A stretch of DNA of 64,000 bases from Hujiaoplasma nucleasis (GTDB taxonomy: Bacteria; Bacillota_I; Bacilli_A; Izemoplasmatales; Hujiaoplasmataceae): positions 186,001 to 250,000 of the forward strand of contig NZ_CP051151.1 of the NCBI RefSeq assembly GCF_013745115.1, written 5' to 3'. This document shows, in pieces, positions 53,303 through 63,603 of this stretch. Positions within the stretch are counted from its first letter, which is position 1. Each line of letters begins with the position of its first letter. The notes under the pieces are model-generated. The model made no database searches. It was not told where the DNA came from and saw only the letters and a list, made by a program, of their open reading frames with translations. A program made the translations under genes and the position numbers.

Positions 53303-56300
53303 ATGAAAAAGATTTTAAGTTTACTTTTAATGATGATGTTTGTAGTTGCTTTAGCTGCATGTGATGGCACAACTACTGAACTTACATCAACAGAAGTTCC
53401 AACAACAACGGAACAAGAAACTGATGAGCCTACACAAGCTCCAACAGAAGAACCAACAACTGTTGAGCCTACGGAAGCTCCAACAGAGGAACCTACAGAA
53501 GCTCCAACAGAGGAACCAACCACTATTGAACCTACTGAAGCTCCTACAGAAGAACCAACAACTGTTCAACCTACAGAAGAACCTACTGAAGAACCAACAG
53601 AGGTTCCAACAACAGTTGAACCAACAACAGAAGAACCAACAACAGAAGAACCAACAACTCCTGCTGATACAACACCACCTGTTATTTCTGGGGTTTCTAA
53701 TGTTGAAATTTTCTTAAATACTGAATTTGATCCATTAGAAGGTGTCACAGCTATTGATAATGTAGATGGCGATATCACTGACCAAATTCAAGTTTTAAGT
53801 ACTGGTTTATTAGAAAATGGTATGATTGATACTAGTAAAACTGGAACTATCTTTGTTAAATATAGAGTTGAAGATAGTGCTGGTCTAATAACCGAAAAAA
53901 CTATTTATATTACAATTGTTATTGATCCATCAACAATTGGCGATGACTTTATTCAAAACGGTGACTTTAGCTTAGGCGCTGGAATTTGGTCTGTTGCTTT
54001 AAATGAAGGTGGAGATGGAGAATTTACAGTTGTAGAAGAGGGCGATAACTTAGTAGGAGCTGTTATCATTAGAGCTGCTGGTTGGAGTCCACCATTCCCA
54101 CGTTTAGATTCAAATGTGGCAGAGTTTGAAAATGGCGTAACTTATGAAGTTGTTTTCAAAGCTAAAGCAGATTTACCACGTCCTATCAAAGTTCAAGTTG
54201 GACAGTTGTTGCCAAGTGCACCTTGGTTTGTTGATTACAAACCATTACAAACTGAAATTTTCGACTTAACAACTGAGTGGCAAACTTTCTCATTTAAATT
54301 TACAATGGGTCAAGATGCTGAAATTGGTGCTTTATTAGAAGGTCAATTATTATTTGAACATGGTGGTACTATTGAAGGCGAAGTTGCTGTTCCTGCAGCA
54401 AATTATGCTACAACAGTATATTATGATGATGTAACTATTGAAGTTACAACAGCAGATCCAGATGAAACTGCACCTGTATTAACTGGTGTAAAAGATTCTA
54501 CTATTGAAAAAGGTTCAACTTTCGATCCATTAGCTGGTGTAAGTGCATTAGACGTAGTGGATGGCGTTATTACTTTAACTGAAGCTAATTATATTAGTGA
54601 TGTAGACACTTCAGTGGCTGGAACATATACTGTAACTTATACAGTAAGTGATGCTGCTGGAAATGAAGTTACCGCAACTAGAACTATTACAGTTGTAGAA
54701 TTGATTTTCAACCCTTCAACTGAAGTTGTTGATGGTACATTTACAACAACAACAGAAATAATTGCTGAAGTTCAAGATGAAAATAATAATTATGCAGATA
54801 TTACTGATCCTGAAATTTGGTATCATTATGTTGCCGATTGGGATGGTGCTGCTGCAAGCGCAAGTATCGTAGATGGTGCCGCTCAATTTAATATTACAGC
54901 CTCTGGAAACAATACTTGGGGTGTTATGTTAAAACAAAGAGGTATTGCCTTAGTACAAGGTGAAACATATAAAGTTTCATTTACTGCAAGCTCAAATGTT
55001 GATAGAGATATCATGGTTACTCTAGGGGCAATTTATACAGAAACATTTAACTTAACGTCTACACCAACAACATTTAGTTTTATGTTTACTTATGAAGGTG
55101 CAAATACTATAGATGCTAAACTTGAATTCTTATTAGGAAAAACTACTAACTTTGCTGCTAGCCTTGTTACAATTGATGATGTTGAATTATCTGTATTACA
55201 ACAAAATGATTTAGTTGTTAATGATAATTTTAATAATATTGGTTGGTCAACATGGGCTCAAGATTGGGGTGCAGTTGGCGGTATTGATATTCAAGTTATA
55301 AATGGTGAATTGGTTGCTGACGTGACTTCAGTTAGTGAAGCATTCTGGTCAGTTCAATTGTTCCAAGAAGGTATTGTTTTAGTACCTGGAACAGAATATA
55401 CAATTACATTTGATGCAAAAGCTTCAGTTGCTAGAGATATGAATTTAGTTCTAATTGATGCAAATGCTGTAGAATTTAGACAAGTCTTTAATCTAACAAC
55501 TGATATGGAAACATATACATTTACATTTACCTATGATGGAACAGCCACTTCAGGTAAGATTGATTTTGAATTAGGTAATATTTCAGAAGCATCAGTACCA
55601 GCTGTTGTAACCTTTGATAATATCACTATGTCAGATGGTACAGATCCAGTGACTGTCGTCAATGGTGATTTTGAACAAGTTATTGGTTGGTCTACATGGG
55701 CTCAAGATTGGGGCGCAGTAGGTACAGTTGATATAAGTGTTGTCAATGGTCAATTACTTGTTGATGTGGCTGCAATTAGTGAAGCATTCTGGTCTATTCA
55801 ATTATTCCAAGAAGGTATTGAATTGGTTGAAGGCGCATCATACACAATCATCTTTAATGCATCTGCTTCAGTTGCAAGAGATATGAATGCAGTATTAATA
55901 GACGCTAATAATGTTGAGTTTAGACAAGTATTTAATTTAACAACTGAAATGGCAACATATGCTTATACATTTACTTATAATGGTGCAGCTACTTTAGGAA
56001 AATTAGATTTTGAACTTGGAAACATTAGTGAAGCATCAGTTCCTGCAGTTATAACATTTGAAAACATTAATATGTTTAGAAATTATAACGTCGTTGCAGA
56101 AGATCCTGAAGATCCAGAAGAACCAGTTGAAGATGTATTAGAAAGCTGGACAGCTTATGGTGATTATTCACTTGTAAATGTTTTGACTTATGGCGCTGTT
56201 CCTGAAGCTTGGTGGAATAGTAATTTACAAGGTGCATTTGCTGGATTTGATCCAACAAACACTACTTTTGATATTACTTTCATTGGTGAAGCTGGCCAAA

Positions 56301-57904
56301 CTTATTTATTCAAAGTAGAAGGTGGCGGACAAGATGCTGAACAACTTATCACTGCTGATGGAAATCAACAAACAGTAAGTATTGATTTATCAGCAATGAC
56401 AGAAGAACAAAGAGCTGGTCTTAACCTAATGGTTATTTTCGCTCAAACTTTAAATGCAACAGGAACTTTAAAAATTATGCCTATCACTGATTTAGAAGTT
56501 GAATGGATTGCTTATGGTGATATGTCACTTGCTTATGAAGTGACTTATGGTGCAGTTGCTACAGAGTGGTGGAATAGTAATTTCCAAGGTGTTATTTCTA
56601 ACTTTGATGAAGCTGCTACTTCAATTGAATTCACATTCATTGGAGAACTTGACCAAGTATATTTAATTAAAATTGAAAATACAACGACTAAAGCGTTCTA
56701 TGAAATTCCGGTTACAGCTACTGGAGTTGAACAAGTAGTCACTTTAGACTTATCAGGATTAGCAGAAGCTGATAGAGCAGGCTTAGATTTATTTATCATT
56801 TTCGCTCAAACAGTAGGAGAAACAGGTACTTTTAGTGTCTTAGGATGGGAAGCTATTGGTGCAGTAACTCCTGAGTGGGTAGCTTACAATGCTATTTCTG
56901 TTGAAGAAACTGAAGCTGGGGCATTAATTACTTATGATGCTGTTCCAGCAACAGTTTGGGACAATAACGTACAAAGTACTATTGCTGATTTTGATGGAAC
57001 AAAAACATCTTTAGTTTTCACTGTAACAGGTGTTGCTGGCCATGAATATTTAATTAAAGTAGAAGGCGGAGGAAAATTCGCTGAAACAAGATTTTTTGCT
57101 AGCGGAGCATCAGAAGAAGTTGTTATTTCTGTAGCGGCATTATCTGAAGCTGAAAGAGCTGGTTTAAATCTTATTGTTGTATTTGTAACTGCTAGTGATG
57201 CAGCTGGGACTTTGTTGATCGAAGGTTGGGCTTATGGAGAAGAAGTTATTGTAGTACCTGCTTGGGCAGGATATGGTAATTTCACTGTAACAGAAAATGA
57301 AACTAATGTTGAAATCGTTTATGGGACTACAGCCACTAATTGGTGGGAAAATAACGCTCAAGCTTTACTTGAAAACTTTGATGGAACTAAATCATCTATT
57401 ATATTTACTTTTACTGGTGTTTTAGACCATGAATATGTATTTAAAGTTGAAGGCGATCTTGCTCTAGAAGTATCTGCTATTGGTACAGGTGCAGAACAAA
57501 GTGTTGAATTATCATTAAGTACAATGACAGAAGCTCAAAGAAATACAATTGATTTATTGATTATTTTCTCAAAAACAGTTGGAGCAGAAGGTACCATGAT
57601 TTTCAATGGTTGGACTTATGGAGAAGCTTCATCTGTTCAACAATTAATCACTCCTTTTGGAATGGTGATTAATGAAAGCGGAATCTTACAATGGGGAGCA
57701 CTTCCTGAAGCATCAAGTTTTGAAGTATACATTAATGGTGCTACTGATCCTGCATATACTACACTTGCTGGAGATTATGATTTTGATTTAGCAGCTTTAG
57801 GATTAAGCGCTGGAACATATGATATTCAATTAAAAGCAATTGGAAATGGAACAACTTACACTGATTCAGAACTTTCAGCTGCTATAACTTACACAGTTGA
57901 ATAA
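53303..57904 (+). CDS. Giant multi-domain surface lipoprotein, probable glycan-binding
   Basis: A 1533-residue lipoprotein with no catalytic domain recognised. A signal peptide ends at lipobox LAAC (Cys20). A Thr/Pro/Glu-rich linker spans about 26-121. Ig-like DUF5011 domains lie at about 122-210 and 386-467. Jelly-roll CBM4/9-like modules lie at about 213-382, 470-633, 635-777 and 783-925; the last two are close copies. Four repeats of about 120 residues (946-1063, 1065-1182, 1190-1313, 1319-1442) share a W-x-N-N-x-Q motif. A fibronectin-III-like end follows. It probably captures polysaccharide at the surface for the ABC importer downstream. GGAGG precedes the ATG, 12 bases after the phosphorylase. 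Confidence 0.78.
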   Translation: MKKILSLLLMMMFVVALAACDGTTTELTSTEVPTTTEQETDEPTQAPTEEPTTVEPTEAPTEEPTEAPTEEPTTIEPTEAPTEEPTTVQPTEEPTEEPTEVPTTVEPTTEEPTTEEPTTPADTTPPVISGVSNVEIFLNTEFDPLEGVTAIDNVDGDITDQIQVLSTGLLENGMIDTSKTGTIFVKYRVEDSAGLITEKTIYITIVIDPSTIGDDFIQNGDFSLGAGIWSVALNEGGDGEFTVVEEGDNLVGAVIIRAAGWSPPFPRLDSNVAEFENGVTYEVVFKAKADLPRPIKVQVGQLLPSAPWFVDYKPLQTEIFDLTTEWQTFSFKFTMGQDAEIGALLEGQLLFEHGGTIEGEVAVPAANYATTVYYDDVTIEVTTADPDETAPVLTGVKDSTIEKGSTFDPLAGVSALDVVDGVITLTEANYISDVDTSVAGTYTVTYTVSDAAGNEVTATRTITVVELIFNPSTEVVDGTFTTTTEIIAEVQDENNNYADITDPEIWYHYVADWDGAAASASIVDGAAQFNITASGNNTWGVMLKQRGIALVQGETYKVSFTASSNVDRDIMVTLGAIYTETFNLTSTPTTFSFMFTYEGANTIDAKLEFLLGKTTNFAASLVTIDDVELSVLQQNDLVVNDNFNNIGWSTWAQDWGAVGGIDIQVINGELVADVTSVSEAFWSVQLFQEGIVLVPGTEYTITFDAKASVARDMNLVLIDANAVEFRQVFNLTTDMETYTFTFTYDGTATSGKIDFELGNISEASVPAVVTFDNITMSDGTDPVTVVNGDFEQVIGWSTWAQDWGAVGTVDISVVNGQLLVDVAAISEAFWSIQLFQEGIELVEGASYTIIFNASASVARDMNAVLIDANNVEFRQVFNLTTEMATYAYTFTYNGAATLGKLDFELGNISEASVPAVITFENINMFRNYNVVAEDPEDPEEPVEDVLESWTAYGDYSLVNVLTYGAVPEAWWNSNLQGAFAGFDPTNTTFDITFIGEAGQTYLFKVEGGGQDAEQLITADGNQQTVSIDLSAMTEEQRAGLNLMVIFAQTLNATGTLKIMPITDLEVEWIAYGDMSLAYEVTYGAVATEWWNSNFQGVISNFDEAATSIEFTFIGELDQVYLIKIENTTTKAFYEIPVTATGVEQVVTLDLSGLAEADRAGLDLFIIFAQTVGETGTFSVLGWEAIGAVTPEWVAYNAISVEETEAGALITYDAVPATVWDNNVQSTIADFDGTKTSLVFTVTGVAGHEYLIKVEGGGKFAETRFFASGASEEVVISVAALSEAERAGLNLIVVFVTASDAAGTLLIEGWAYGEEVIVVPAWAGYGNFTVTENETNVEIVYGTTATNWWENNAQALLENFDGTKSSIIFTFTGVLDHEYVFKVEGDLALEVSAIGTGAEQSVELSLSTMTEAQRNTIDLLIIFSKTVGAEGTMIFNGWTYGEASSVQQLITPFGMVINESGILQWGALPEASSFEVYINGATDPAYTTLAGDYDFDLAALGLSAGTYDIQLKAIGNGTTYTDSELSAAITYTVE
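53385..53668 (+). repeat. Thr-Pro-Glu-rich linker repeat DNA
   Basis: Imperfect 6-codon and shorter units encoding variants of EPTEAPTE are repeated over about 280 bases. The codons vary between copies, so the array is old or selected at protein level. A second array lies at 58090-58380. Confidence 0.75.
55226..56076 (+). repeat. Tandem duplication of a CBM4/9-like module
   Basis: Two adjacent segments (about 55226-55633 and 55679-56076) encode near-identical modules sharing GWSTWAQDWGAVG, VSEAFWS or ISEAFWS, and GNISEASVPAV. Synonymous and a few amino-acid changes separate the copies. Confidence 0.75.
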
Positions 57905-57932
57905 TTATTGAATTATAGATTTTATAATTAAT

Positions 57933-57982
57933 ACTTAGTATAATTAGAGGCGGGAGACTTTGTCTCCTCCTCTAAACTAAGT
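57933..57982 (+). other. Intercistronic RNA hairpin
   Basis: A two-layer hairpin: outer arms 57933-57938 with 57977-57982, inner arms 57944-57950 with 57969-57975 and 57953-57958 with 57962-57967. No T tract follows, so it more likely protects or processes the mRNA than ends it. Confidence 0.55.
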
Positions 57983-57997
57983 TAGAAAGGATTTTAT

Positions 57998-59683
57998 ATG
58001 AAAAAAATATTAAGTTTAATATTGGTTTTCATGATTGGAATTGTACTTGTTGCTTGTACTGAAGACTTAACATTACCGATTGATACTACTCAAGAAGTGA
58101 CGGAAGCACCAACTGAAAATCCAACCGAAACACCTACACAAGTGTCTACTGAACAACCTACTGAAGCACCGACAGAAGGTCCAACAGAGGAGCCTACTGA
58201 AGCACCAACAGGAGAACCAACAGAAGGTCCAACAGAAGTCCCTACTGAAGAACCAACAGAAGGTCCAACAGAGGAACCTACTGAAACTCCTACGGAAGTT
58301 CCAACAGAAGAACCTACTGATGTTCCTACAACTGTTGAAACTACAACAAATAATACAACAACTGAAGAAAATACAACTTCAGTAACAACTCAAGAAATTA
58401 CCTTAACTTATGCTGATTGGGGAAATCCTGAAATTAATAGAGCTTTGGCTGATGCTTTCATGGAATTATATCCTAATATCACAGTTATTTTAAGAACAGA
58501 TATTACAGGTACTGGTGGAGCATTTACACAATCTTTATTAAATGCTCAAGCAGCCGGTGTTTTACCTGATGTTTTTGTTATTGACAATGTGCCAACTGGT
58601 TATTCAAACGGTATGTTGTATGATGTTACTAATTTTTGGAACACCGATCCTGATACTCAATTAGTATATCCTAATATCAGGGATACAGCTGTTTATAATG
58701 GTACTAGATATGCTTTACCATCATTCCAATTTGTTAAAGGTATTTTCCTTAATTTAACATTGTTTGATCAATACAATATCCCAATTCCTGATAAAGATTG
58801 GACTTATGATGAGTTTGTTGATATTGCTATAGAATTTAGACAAGCTGGTATATCTGAATATATCTATGGTATAGAACCAGTGCATTATACTGGAGATTTG
58901 GATTTTGAAATTATTTGGCCGACTCAAGATTTTGCAAATATTGGTTACAATACTTGGGATGGACAAAGCTTTAATTTTAATTCACAAGCATGGATAGATG
59001 CGTATCAAGCTAAATTAGACCTATGGGCTCAAGATGTTGTTATCGATTATGGTAATTTATCTGAGGAAGAGTTGGGTGTCTATGGTGAAGGTTCTGCCTT
59101 CTTACAAGGTTATGTAGCTATGAGTATCCAAGGTTCATGGGAATTATGGTATGTAGATCATATGTATGATAATTTTGGTTATGAAGTTGGATTCTGGCCT
59201 TACCCTGGTGGAGACGCTGGACAATTCCCTCCAACAATTTTAGATTACACAGTTGTATCTTCACAAACTTCTTATCCATATGAAGCTTACTTACTTGCTA
59301 AGTATATGTCTTTTGGTAGAGAAGGCTGGATGACTAGACTAGATGCAATGGAAGCTCAAGGTATTACTTATCTTGATAGATTCCCTGTAGCTGATTACTC
59401 TGAGGTTTGGGATAGGATTATGTATGATGATTTAGGTGGTCCTAGTGATTTATTGTTCTATATTGAAGGTGTTCAAGAAAGTATTGATTTATTTGAATAC
59501 TCAAAACCAGATGTTGATAAATGGTTACCAGGCTATTCTGCTTTCTGGGAGTGGGTTGGAAATGATGACAATGATTATTGGACAAAAATCAATGATGGAA
59601 CCATAACTCCTGATGTTTTTGCAGCCCAATGGGAAGAAAAAATTAACGAATTTGTTCAAACTGCTCTAGAGCAATACGAGTAA
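57998..59683 (+). CDS. ABC transporter sugar-binding lipoprotein with Thr/Pro linker
   Basis: A 561-residue family-1 solute-binding protein. The signal peptide has lipobox LVAC (Cys20). A Thr/Pro/Glu linker spans about 30-130, and the SBP fold starts near residue 133 (ITLTYADWGNPEINRAL). Ligand-pocket features include DVFVIDN and aromatic residues around 300-400. Such proteins deliver oligosaccharide to MalF/MalG-type permeases. The long linker is unusual for an SBP and matches that of the neighbouring giant lipoprotein; both may span the same surface layer. Confidence 0.88.
   Translation: MKKILSLILVFMIGIVLVACTEDLTLPIDTTQEVTEAPTENPTETPTQVSTEQPTEAPTEGPTEEPTEAPTGEPTEGPTEVPTEEPTEGPTEEPTETPTEVPTEEPTDVPTTVETTTNNTTTEENTTSVTTQEITLTYADWGNPEINRALADAFMELYPNITVILRTDITGTGGAFTQSLLNAQAAGVLPDVFVIDNVPTGYSNGMLYDVTNFWNTDPDTQLVYPNIRDTAVYNGTRYALPSFQFVKGIFLNLTLFDQYNIPIPDKDWTYDEFVDIAIEFRQAGISEYIYGIEPVHYTGDLDFEIIWPTQDFANIGYNTWDGQSFNFNSQAWIDAYQAKLDLWAQDVVIDYGNLSEEELGVYGEGSAFLQGYVAMSIQGSWELWYVDHMYDNFGYEVGFWPYPGGDAGQFPPTILDYTVVSSQTSYPYEAYLLAKYMSFGREGWMTRLDAMEAQGITYLDRFPVADYSEVWDRIMYDDLGGPSDLLFYIEGVQESIDLFEYSKPDVDKWLPGYSAFWEWVGNDDNDYWTKINDGTITPDVFAAQWEEKINEFVQTALEQYE
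58090..58380 (+). repeat. Second Thr-Pro-Glu linker array
   Basis: Units encoding variants of EEPTEGPTE repeat about a dozen times, closely similar in protein sequence to the array at 53385-53668 but with different wobble bases. Confidence 0.7.
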
Positions 59684-59690
59684 AAAATAG

Positions 59691-59726
59691 AATAAAGCTT
59701 GTGTAAAATCAAGCTTTATTGCTTTT
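59691..59726 (+). terminator. Probable partial terminator between binding protein and permease genes
   Basis: A perfect 11-bp stem (59691-59701 with 59710-59720) with an 8-base loop is followed by a weak GCTTTTC tract. Leaky termination would make more binding protein than downstream membrane proteins. Confidence 0.55.
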
Positions 59727-59737
59727 CGAGGTGAGGT

Positions 59738-62722
59738 ATGAAAATTATAAAGAAACTAAACAAACCTATATATTATGTGCTTTTTACTGTGATTATCATC
59801 ATTTTAATTTTCGCCATATCTAATGCCAATCGATTTAAAGACGCCACATTTAACATGTCTTATATCTCTTCATCATCTGCCTTTGATGGCCATTATTCTC
59901 ATGTTAAAGAAACATGGTCTGATAACGATGTAGTAGATTTCTATCAGGAAGTTGGAGTCTTTGATATGAATGGTAATGTGGTTGATGGAAGTGGTTTTGG
60001 TGATGATGTTGACTTAATATATATGAATGAAGTTGATAATCTTACAACAATTAATCTTGATATAACATCTTCAGGGATTTATCAATTTGCTATTAATCAA
60101 AAAGATATTTCATCAAGTATTCTAGCCAATGCTATTGGTATTAAAATTAATGGTGAATATCCATATGAAGAAGCAAGAATTATTGAGTTAACTACTATTT
60201 GGTCTTTATCATCTAGTGATTTTACTAGAGATAGATATGGTAATGAAATTTTACCAAACTCATTTAAGTATGATGATTTTCATGTGCATAACCTTTATGA
60301 CTCAACAGCTTTGAATTCTAGGCCTTTACAATTCTATTTAGAGGCTGGAAATAATACTATAGAAATTATTCACGAAAGTGGTGAGTTTTTATTAAAATCA
60401 TTTGTAATTGAAAGCATTGAACAGATACCTTCTTATGAAGATTATCTTTTACTACATGAAGATAAAGAGATGGGATCTGATGGTGTTGTTACAATTGGAG
60501 CTGAGTCATTCACTTCGAAAACCAATCCTTCTACAAGATTAACAAGCATAAATGATCCTTCAGCAACTTCTTACGATAGTCAGTATCGTATGTTAAATGC
60601 TATTGAGGGGTATAGTTTTAGAAGTGGTAACGATACACTGACTTATCATTTTGAAGTTGAAGAAGCGGGTTTTTATTATATTAATATTAAGTATAGACAG
60701 AATTTTTTAATGCAAATGCCTGTTTTTAGAGAAATTTCAGTCAATGGTTCTGTTCCTTTTCAAGAATTAACAATGGTTGATTTCCAATACACTAATGATT
60801 ATGAAAATAAGGTATTGGGTGATGATGAACCTTATAAGATTTACCTCAAGAAGGGGGATAATAAACTTTCTTTAAGAGTCGTTTTAGATCCATACAGAAA
60901 TGCTTATGAGCATATTGTTACTATTATGGATGAAATAACTGCATTGAGTTTAGAGATTAAGAAACTAACAGGTAACACTGTTGATAACTATAGAAATTGG
61001 GATTTAGAAACTTATATTCCTGATATTACAGATAAGTTAGATCGTTGGATTGATACATTAGATATGATTTATACAGGTTTAAATACTTATAGTATCTATG
61101 ATGAACCAGGTGAGTTAACGAATATTTCTTTAGCAAAAAATCAGTTACTTAAATTAAGAGAAGATGTAAATGATATTCCAAATAAGATGTTAATGTTGGC
61201 TGATGGAGATGCTTCTACAAGTCAATTGTTGGGAACTGTTGCTCAAATTCTTTTAGAAAACGGCTTAGACTTAGAGCAATTTAATGTTACTAATGACATA
61301 GAAGACATTCCTAGACCTAATGCCAATTTCTTTGTAAGATTCTTTGAATCAGTTAAAAGATTTTTCTTATCATTTAAGTCTAGTGATTATGCTGTTGAAG
61401 AAGTTGGAGATGATACCATTGAAATTTGGGTTAATTATCCAAGACAATATATAGAAATTATGCAACAAATGATTGATAGTGGATTTACTGATACTTATGG
61501 TATTAATGTCAAACTTTCATTAATGCCAGATGAGAATAAATTGATTTTGGCAAATGCAGCAAACAGACCACCTGATATTGCCTTAGGTGTTAATCACTGG
61601 ATTCCTTATGAATTCGCTATTCGAAATGCAAGTCTTGATTTAAGACAATTTGATGGTTATGAAGAAGTGGTTAGTAAATTTTCACCGGGTGTTATGATCC
61701 CTTATGTTTTTGAAGATGGTGTATTTGGTTTACCTCAAACACAAAATTTTTGGGTAACGTTTTATCGTGAAGATATATTATCAGAATTAGGTTCATTTAG
61801 CGATGGTGATGATATAGTTATTCCAGAAACATGGGATGAAGTGATTGAAGTTTTACCAGAATTGCAAAGGTATGGAATGAATTTCTTTGAACCAATTGCT
61901 CAATATGGTGGCTTTAAACCATTTGTGGCAACCATTCCATTTATTTATCAATTTGGTGGCTCTTTATATTCAGAAGATGGTATGTCTACTTTAATTAATA
62001 GTGAAGAAAATTTACGTGGTATGAGAATGATGACCGATTTATTTACTATTTATGACTTACCTATTCAAGTGCCAAATTTTTATAATCATTTTAGGGCTGG
62101 CACATTACCAATCGGTATTGGTGACCTAGCAACTTATTTACAATTAACCATTGCAGCACCTGAAATTGCTGGTAAATGGAACATTGCACCTCATCCTGGT
62201 GTCTATAATGAAGAAGCAGGAGAAATAGAACGATGGGCTGCAAGTGGTGCCCAATCAATAATGATCTTAGCAGATACTGAGTTGCCTCAAGAGTCTTGGT
62301 CATTTATAGAATGGTGGATGAGCACAGATGTCCAAGTTTTATTTGCTCAAAGATTACAAACAACTTATGGAACTGAATTTTTATGGAATACAGCAAATTT
62401 AGAAGCATTTGCACAAACTTCACTACCAAGTGAACATTTAGAAGTTATTTTAGAACAATGGGAATACGCTATGGAAGCTTCAAGAATACCTGGAACATAT
62501 ATGGTTGAACGTGAAATTTCTAATGCTTGGAATACCATTATTTTTGATGATACTAATCCTAGAATTGCTATGGATGAAGCTGTGAAAACTGCTAACAGAG
62601 AAATTCTTTATCGTATGGAAGAATTTGATTATGTTGTTAATGGTCAAGTGGTGAAACCTTATATAGTGCCAACAATCTATAATATAGAACTATGGTTAAA
62701 GGAGGGTAATTATGACGAATAA
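59738..62722 (+). CDS. Membrane-anchored jelly-roll / solute-binding fusion protein
   Basis: A 994-residue protein. One N-terminal membrane helix (about 12-29) anchors it outside. Two beta-sandwich regions (about 35-235 and 245-405, the second with an LTYHFEV...YYINIKYR pattern seen in CBM6/35-like modules) are followed by a helical stretch (about 405-545) and a family-1 solute-binding domain from about 555 ([15 protein letters not shown], then PPDIALGVN). It lies immediately before the permeases (11-base overlap). It probably serves as a second, membrane-fixed binding protein or a substrate-presenting subunit. Confidence 0.75.
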   Translation: MKIIKKLNKPIYYVLFTVIIIILIFAISNANRFKDATFNMSYISSSSAFDGHYSHVKETWSDNDVVDFYQEVGVFDMNGNVVDGSGFGDDVDLIYMNEVDNLTTINLDITSSGIYQFAINQKDISSSILANAIGIKINGEYPYEEARIIELTTIWSLSSSDFTRDRYGNEILPNSFKYDDFHVHNLYDSTALNSRPLQFYLEAGNNTIEIIHESGEFLLKSFVIESIEQIPSYEDYLLLHEDKEMGSDGVVTIGAESFTSKTNPSTRLTSINDPSATSYDSQYRMLNAIEGYSFRSGNDTLTYHFEVEEAGFYYINIKYRQNFLMQMPVFREISVNGSVPFQELTMVDFQYTNDYENKVLGDDEPYKIYLKKGDNKLSLRVVLDPYRNAYEHIVTIMDEITALSLEIKKLTGNTVDNYRNWDLETYIPDITDKLDRWIDTLDMIYTGLNTYSIYDEPGELTNISLAKNQLLKLREDVNDIPNKMLMLADGDASTSQLLGTVAQILLENGLDLEQFNVTNDIEDIPRPNANFFVRFFESVKRFFLSFKSSDYAVEEVGDDTIEIWVNYPRQYIEIMQQMIDSGFTDTYGINVKLSLMPDENKLILANAANRPPDIALGVNHWIPYEFAIRNASLDLRQFDGYEEVVSKFSPGVMIPYVFEDGVFGLPQTQNFWVTFYREDILSELGSFSDGDDIVIPETWDEVIEVLPELQRYGMNFFEPIAQYGGFKPFVATIPFIYQFGGSLYSEDGMSTLINSEENLRGMRMMTDLFTIYDLPIQVPNFYNHFRAGTLPIGIGDLATYLQLTIAAPEIAGKWNIAPHPGVYNEEAGEIERWAASGAQSIMILADTELPQESWSFIEWWMSTDVQVLFAQRLQTTYGTEFLWNTANLEAFAQTSLPSEHLEVILEQWEYAMEASRIPGTYMVEREISNAWNTIIFDDTNPRIAMDEAVKTANREILYRMEEFDYVVNGQVVKPYIVPTIYNIELWLKEGNYDE

Positions 62723-63599
62723 AATGAATTCTCCTTTATGGTTTATAACACCTTATGTCATGTTGTTTTTTACCTTTATTATTATTCCAGTTGTTATTGC
62801 TATATTGTTATCATTTACTTATTTTAATACCATTGAAACTCCTGAGATTATTGGATTAAGAAATTATATAGAATTGATTACTAGAGATGAAGTATTCATG
62901 CAATATGTATTACCTAATACTATTAAATTTGCCTTTATTGTGGGACCAGTTGGCTATATATTAAGTTTCTTACTTGCATGGATGTTAGCTCAAATCCCTC
63001 ATAAAGCAAGAACTGTATTTGCAATTATCCTTTATAGTCCTTCAATGACAGCTGGGATTGCTATGGCTGTTGTATGGACTGTTATCTTTTCAGGTAACTC
63101 GACAGGTTATTTGAATGCATTATTAATGAATTGGGGTCTAGTTCAAGAACCTATTCAGTTCCTTCAATCTCCAGACTATTTAATGACAATTATGATGATT
63201 GTATCTTTATGGGGATCAATGGGGGTAGGTTTTTTGGCTATGTTGGCTGGGATATTAAATATAGATCAAAGTTTATACGAAGCTGCTTATGTTGATGGTA
63301 TGAAAAACCGTTGGCAAGAAATATTTTATATTACCATACCATCAATGAAACCACAGATGCTCTTTGGTGCGGTTATGTCTGTTGTAGGGACATTCACCGT
63401 GGGGGCTATTGGCGTTCAGTTATCCGGTGCCAATCCAACACCTCAATATGCAGGCCAATTAATGGTTAACCATATTGAAGATTTTGGTTTCATTCGATAT
63501 TTAATGGGTTATGCATCGGCAGTTTCTGTAGTCTTGCTTGTAATGATTTATAGTATATCTAAGGTAACATTTAATTTACTAGGCGAAAAGAATAGGTGA
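62712..63599 (+). CDS. ABC sugar transporter permease (MalF/UgpA type)
   Basis: A 295-residue permease with six membrane helices and the EAA loop [25 protein letters not shown], which contacts the ATPase. The N-terminus is short, as in UgpA- and LplB-type permeases. GGAGGG precedes the ATG. It works with the permease that follows; no ATPase gene is seen before the window ends, so a shared MsmX-like ATPase elsewhere is possible. Confidence 0.92.
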   Translation: MTNKMNSPLWFITPYVMLFFTFIIIPVVIAILLSFTYFNTIETPEIIGLRNYIELITRDEVFMQYVLPNTIKFAFIVGPVGYILSFLLAWMLAQIPHKARTVFAIILYSPSMTAGIAMAVVWTVIFSGNSTGYLNALLMNWGLVQEPIQFLQSPDYLMTIMMIVSLWGSMGVGFLAMLAGILNIDQSLYEAAYVDGMKNRWQEIFYITIPSMKPQMLFGAVMSVVGTFTVGAIGVQLSGANPTPQYAGQLMVNHIEDFGFIRYLMGYASAVSVVLLVMIYSISKVTFNLLGEKNR

Positions 63600-63603
63600 T
63601 TAT

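Noticed and set aside
53385-53668. CRISPR-like regular repeats
   Set aside because: The units are short, coding, imperfect and in frame, without unique spacers or cas genes nearby.
53287-53778. Open frames on the minus strand and in another plus frame with VGSSVGASVGS-like or QKNQQL-like repeats
   Set aside because: They are frame shadows of the Thr/Pro/Glu repeat DNA in the giant lipoprotein, with no ribosome binding sites of their own.
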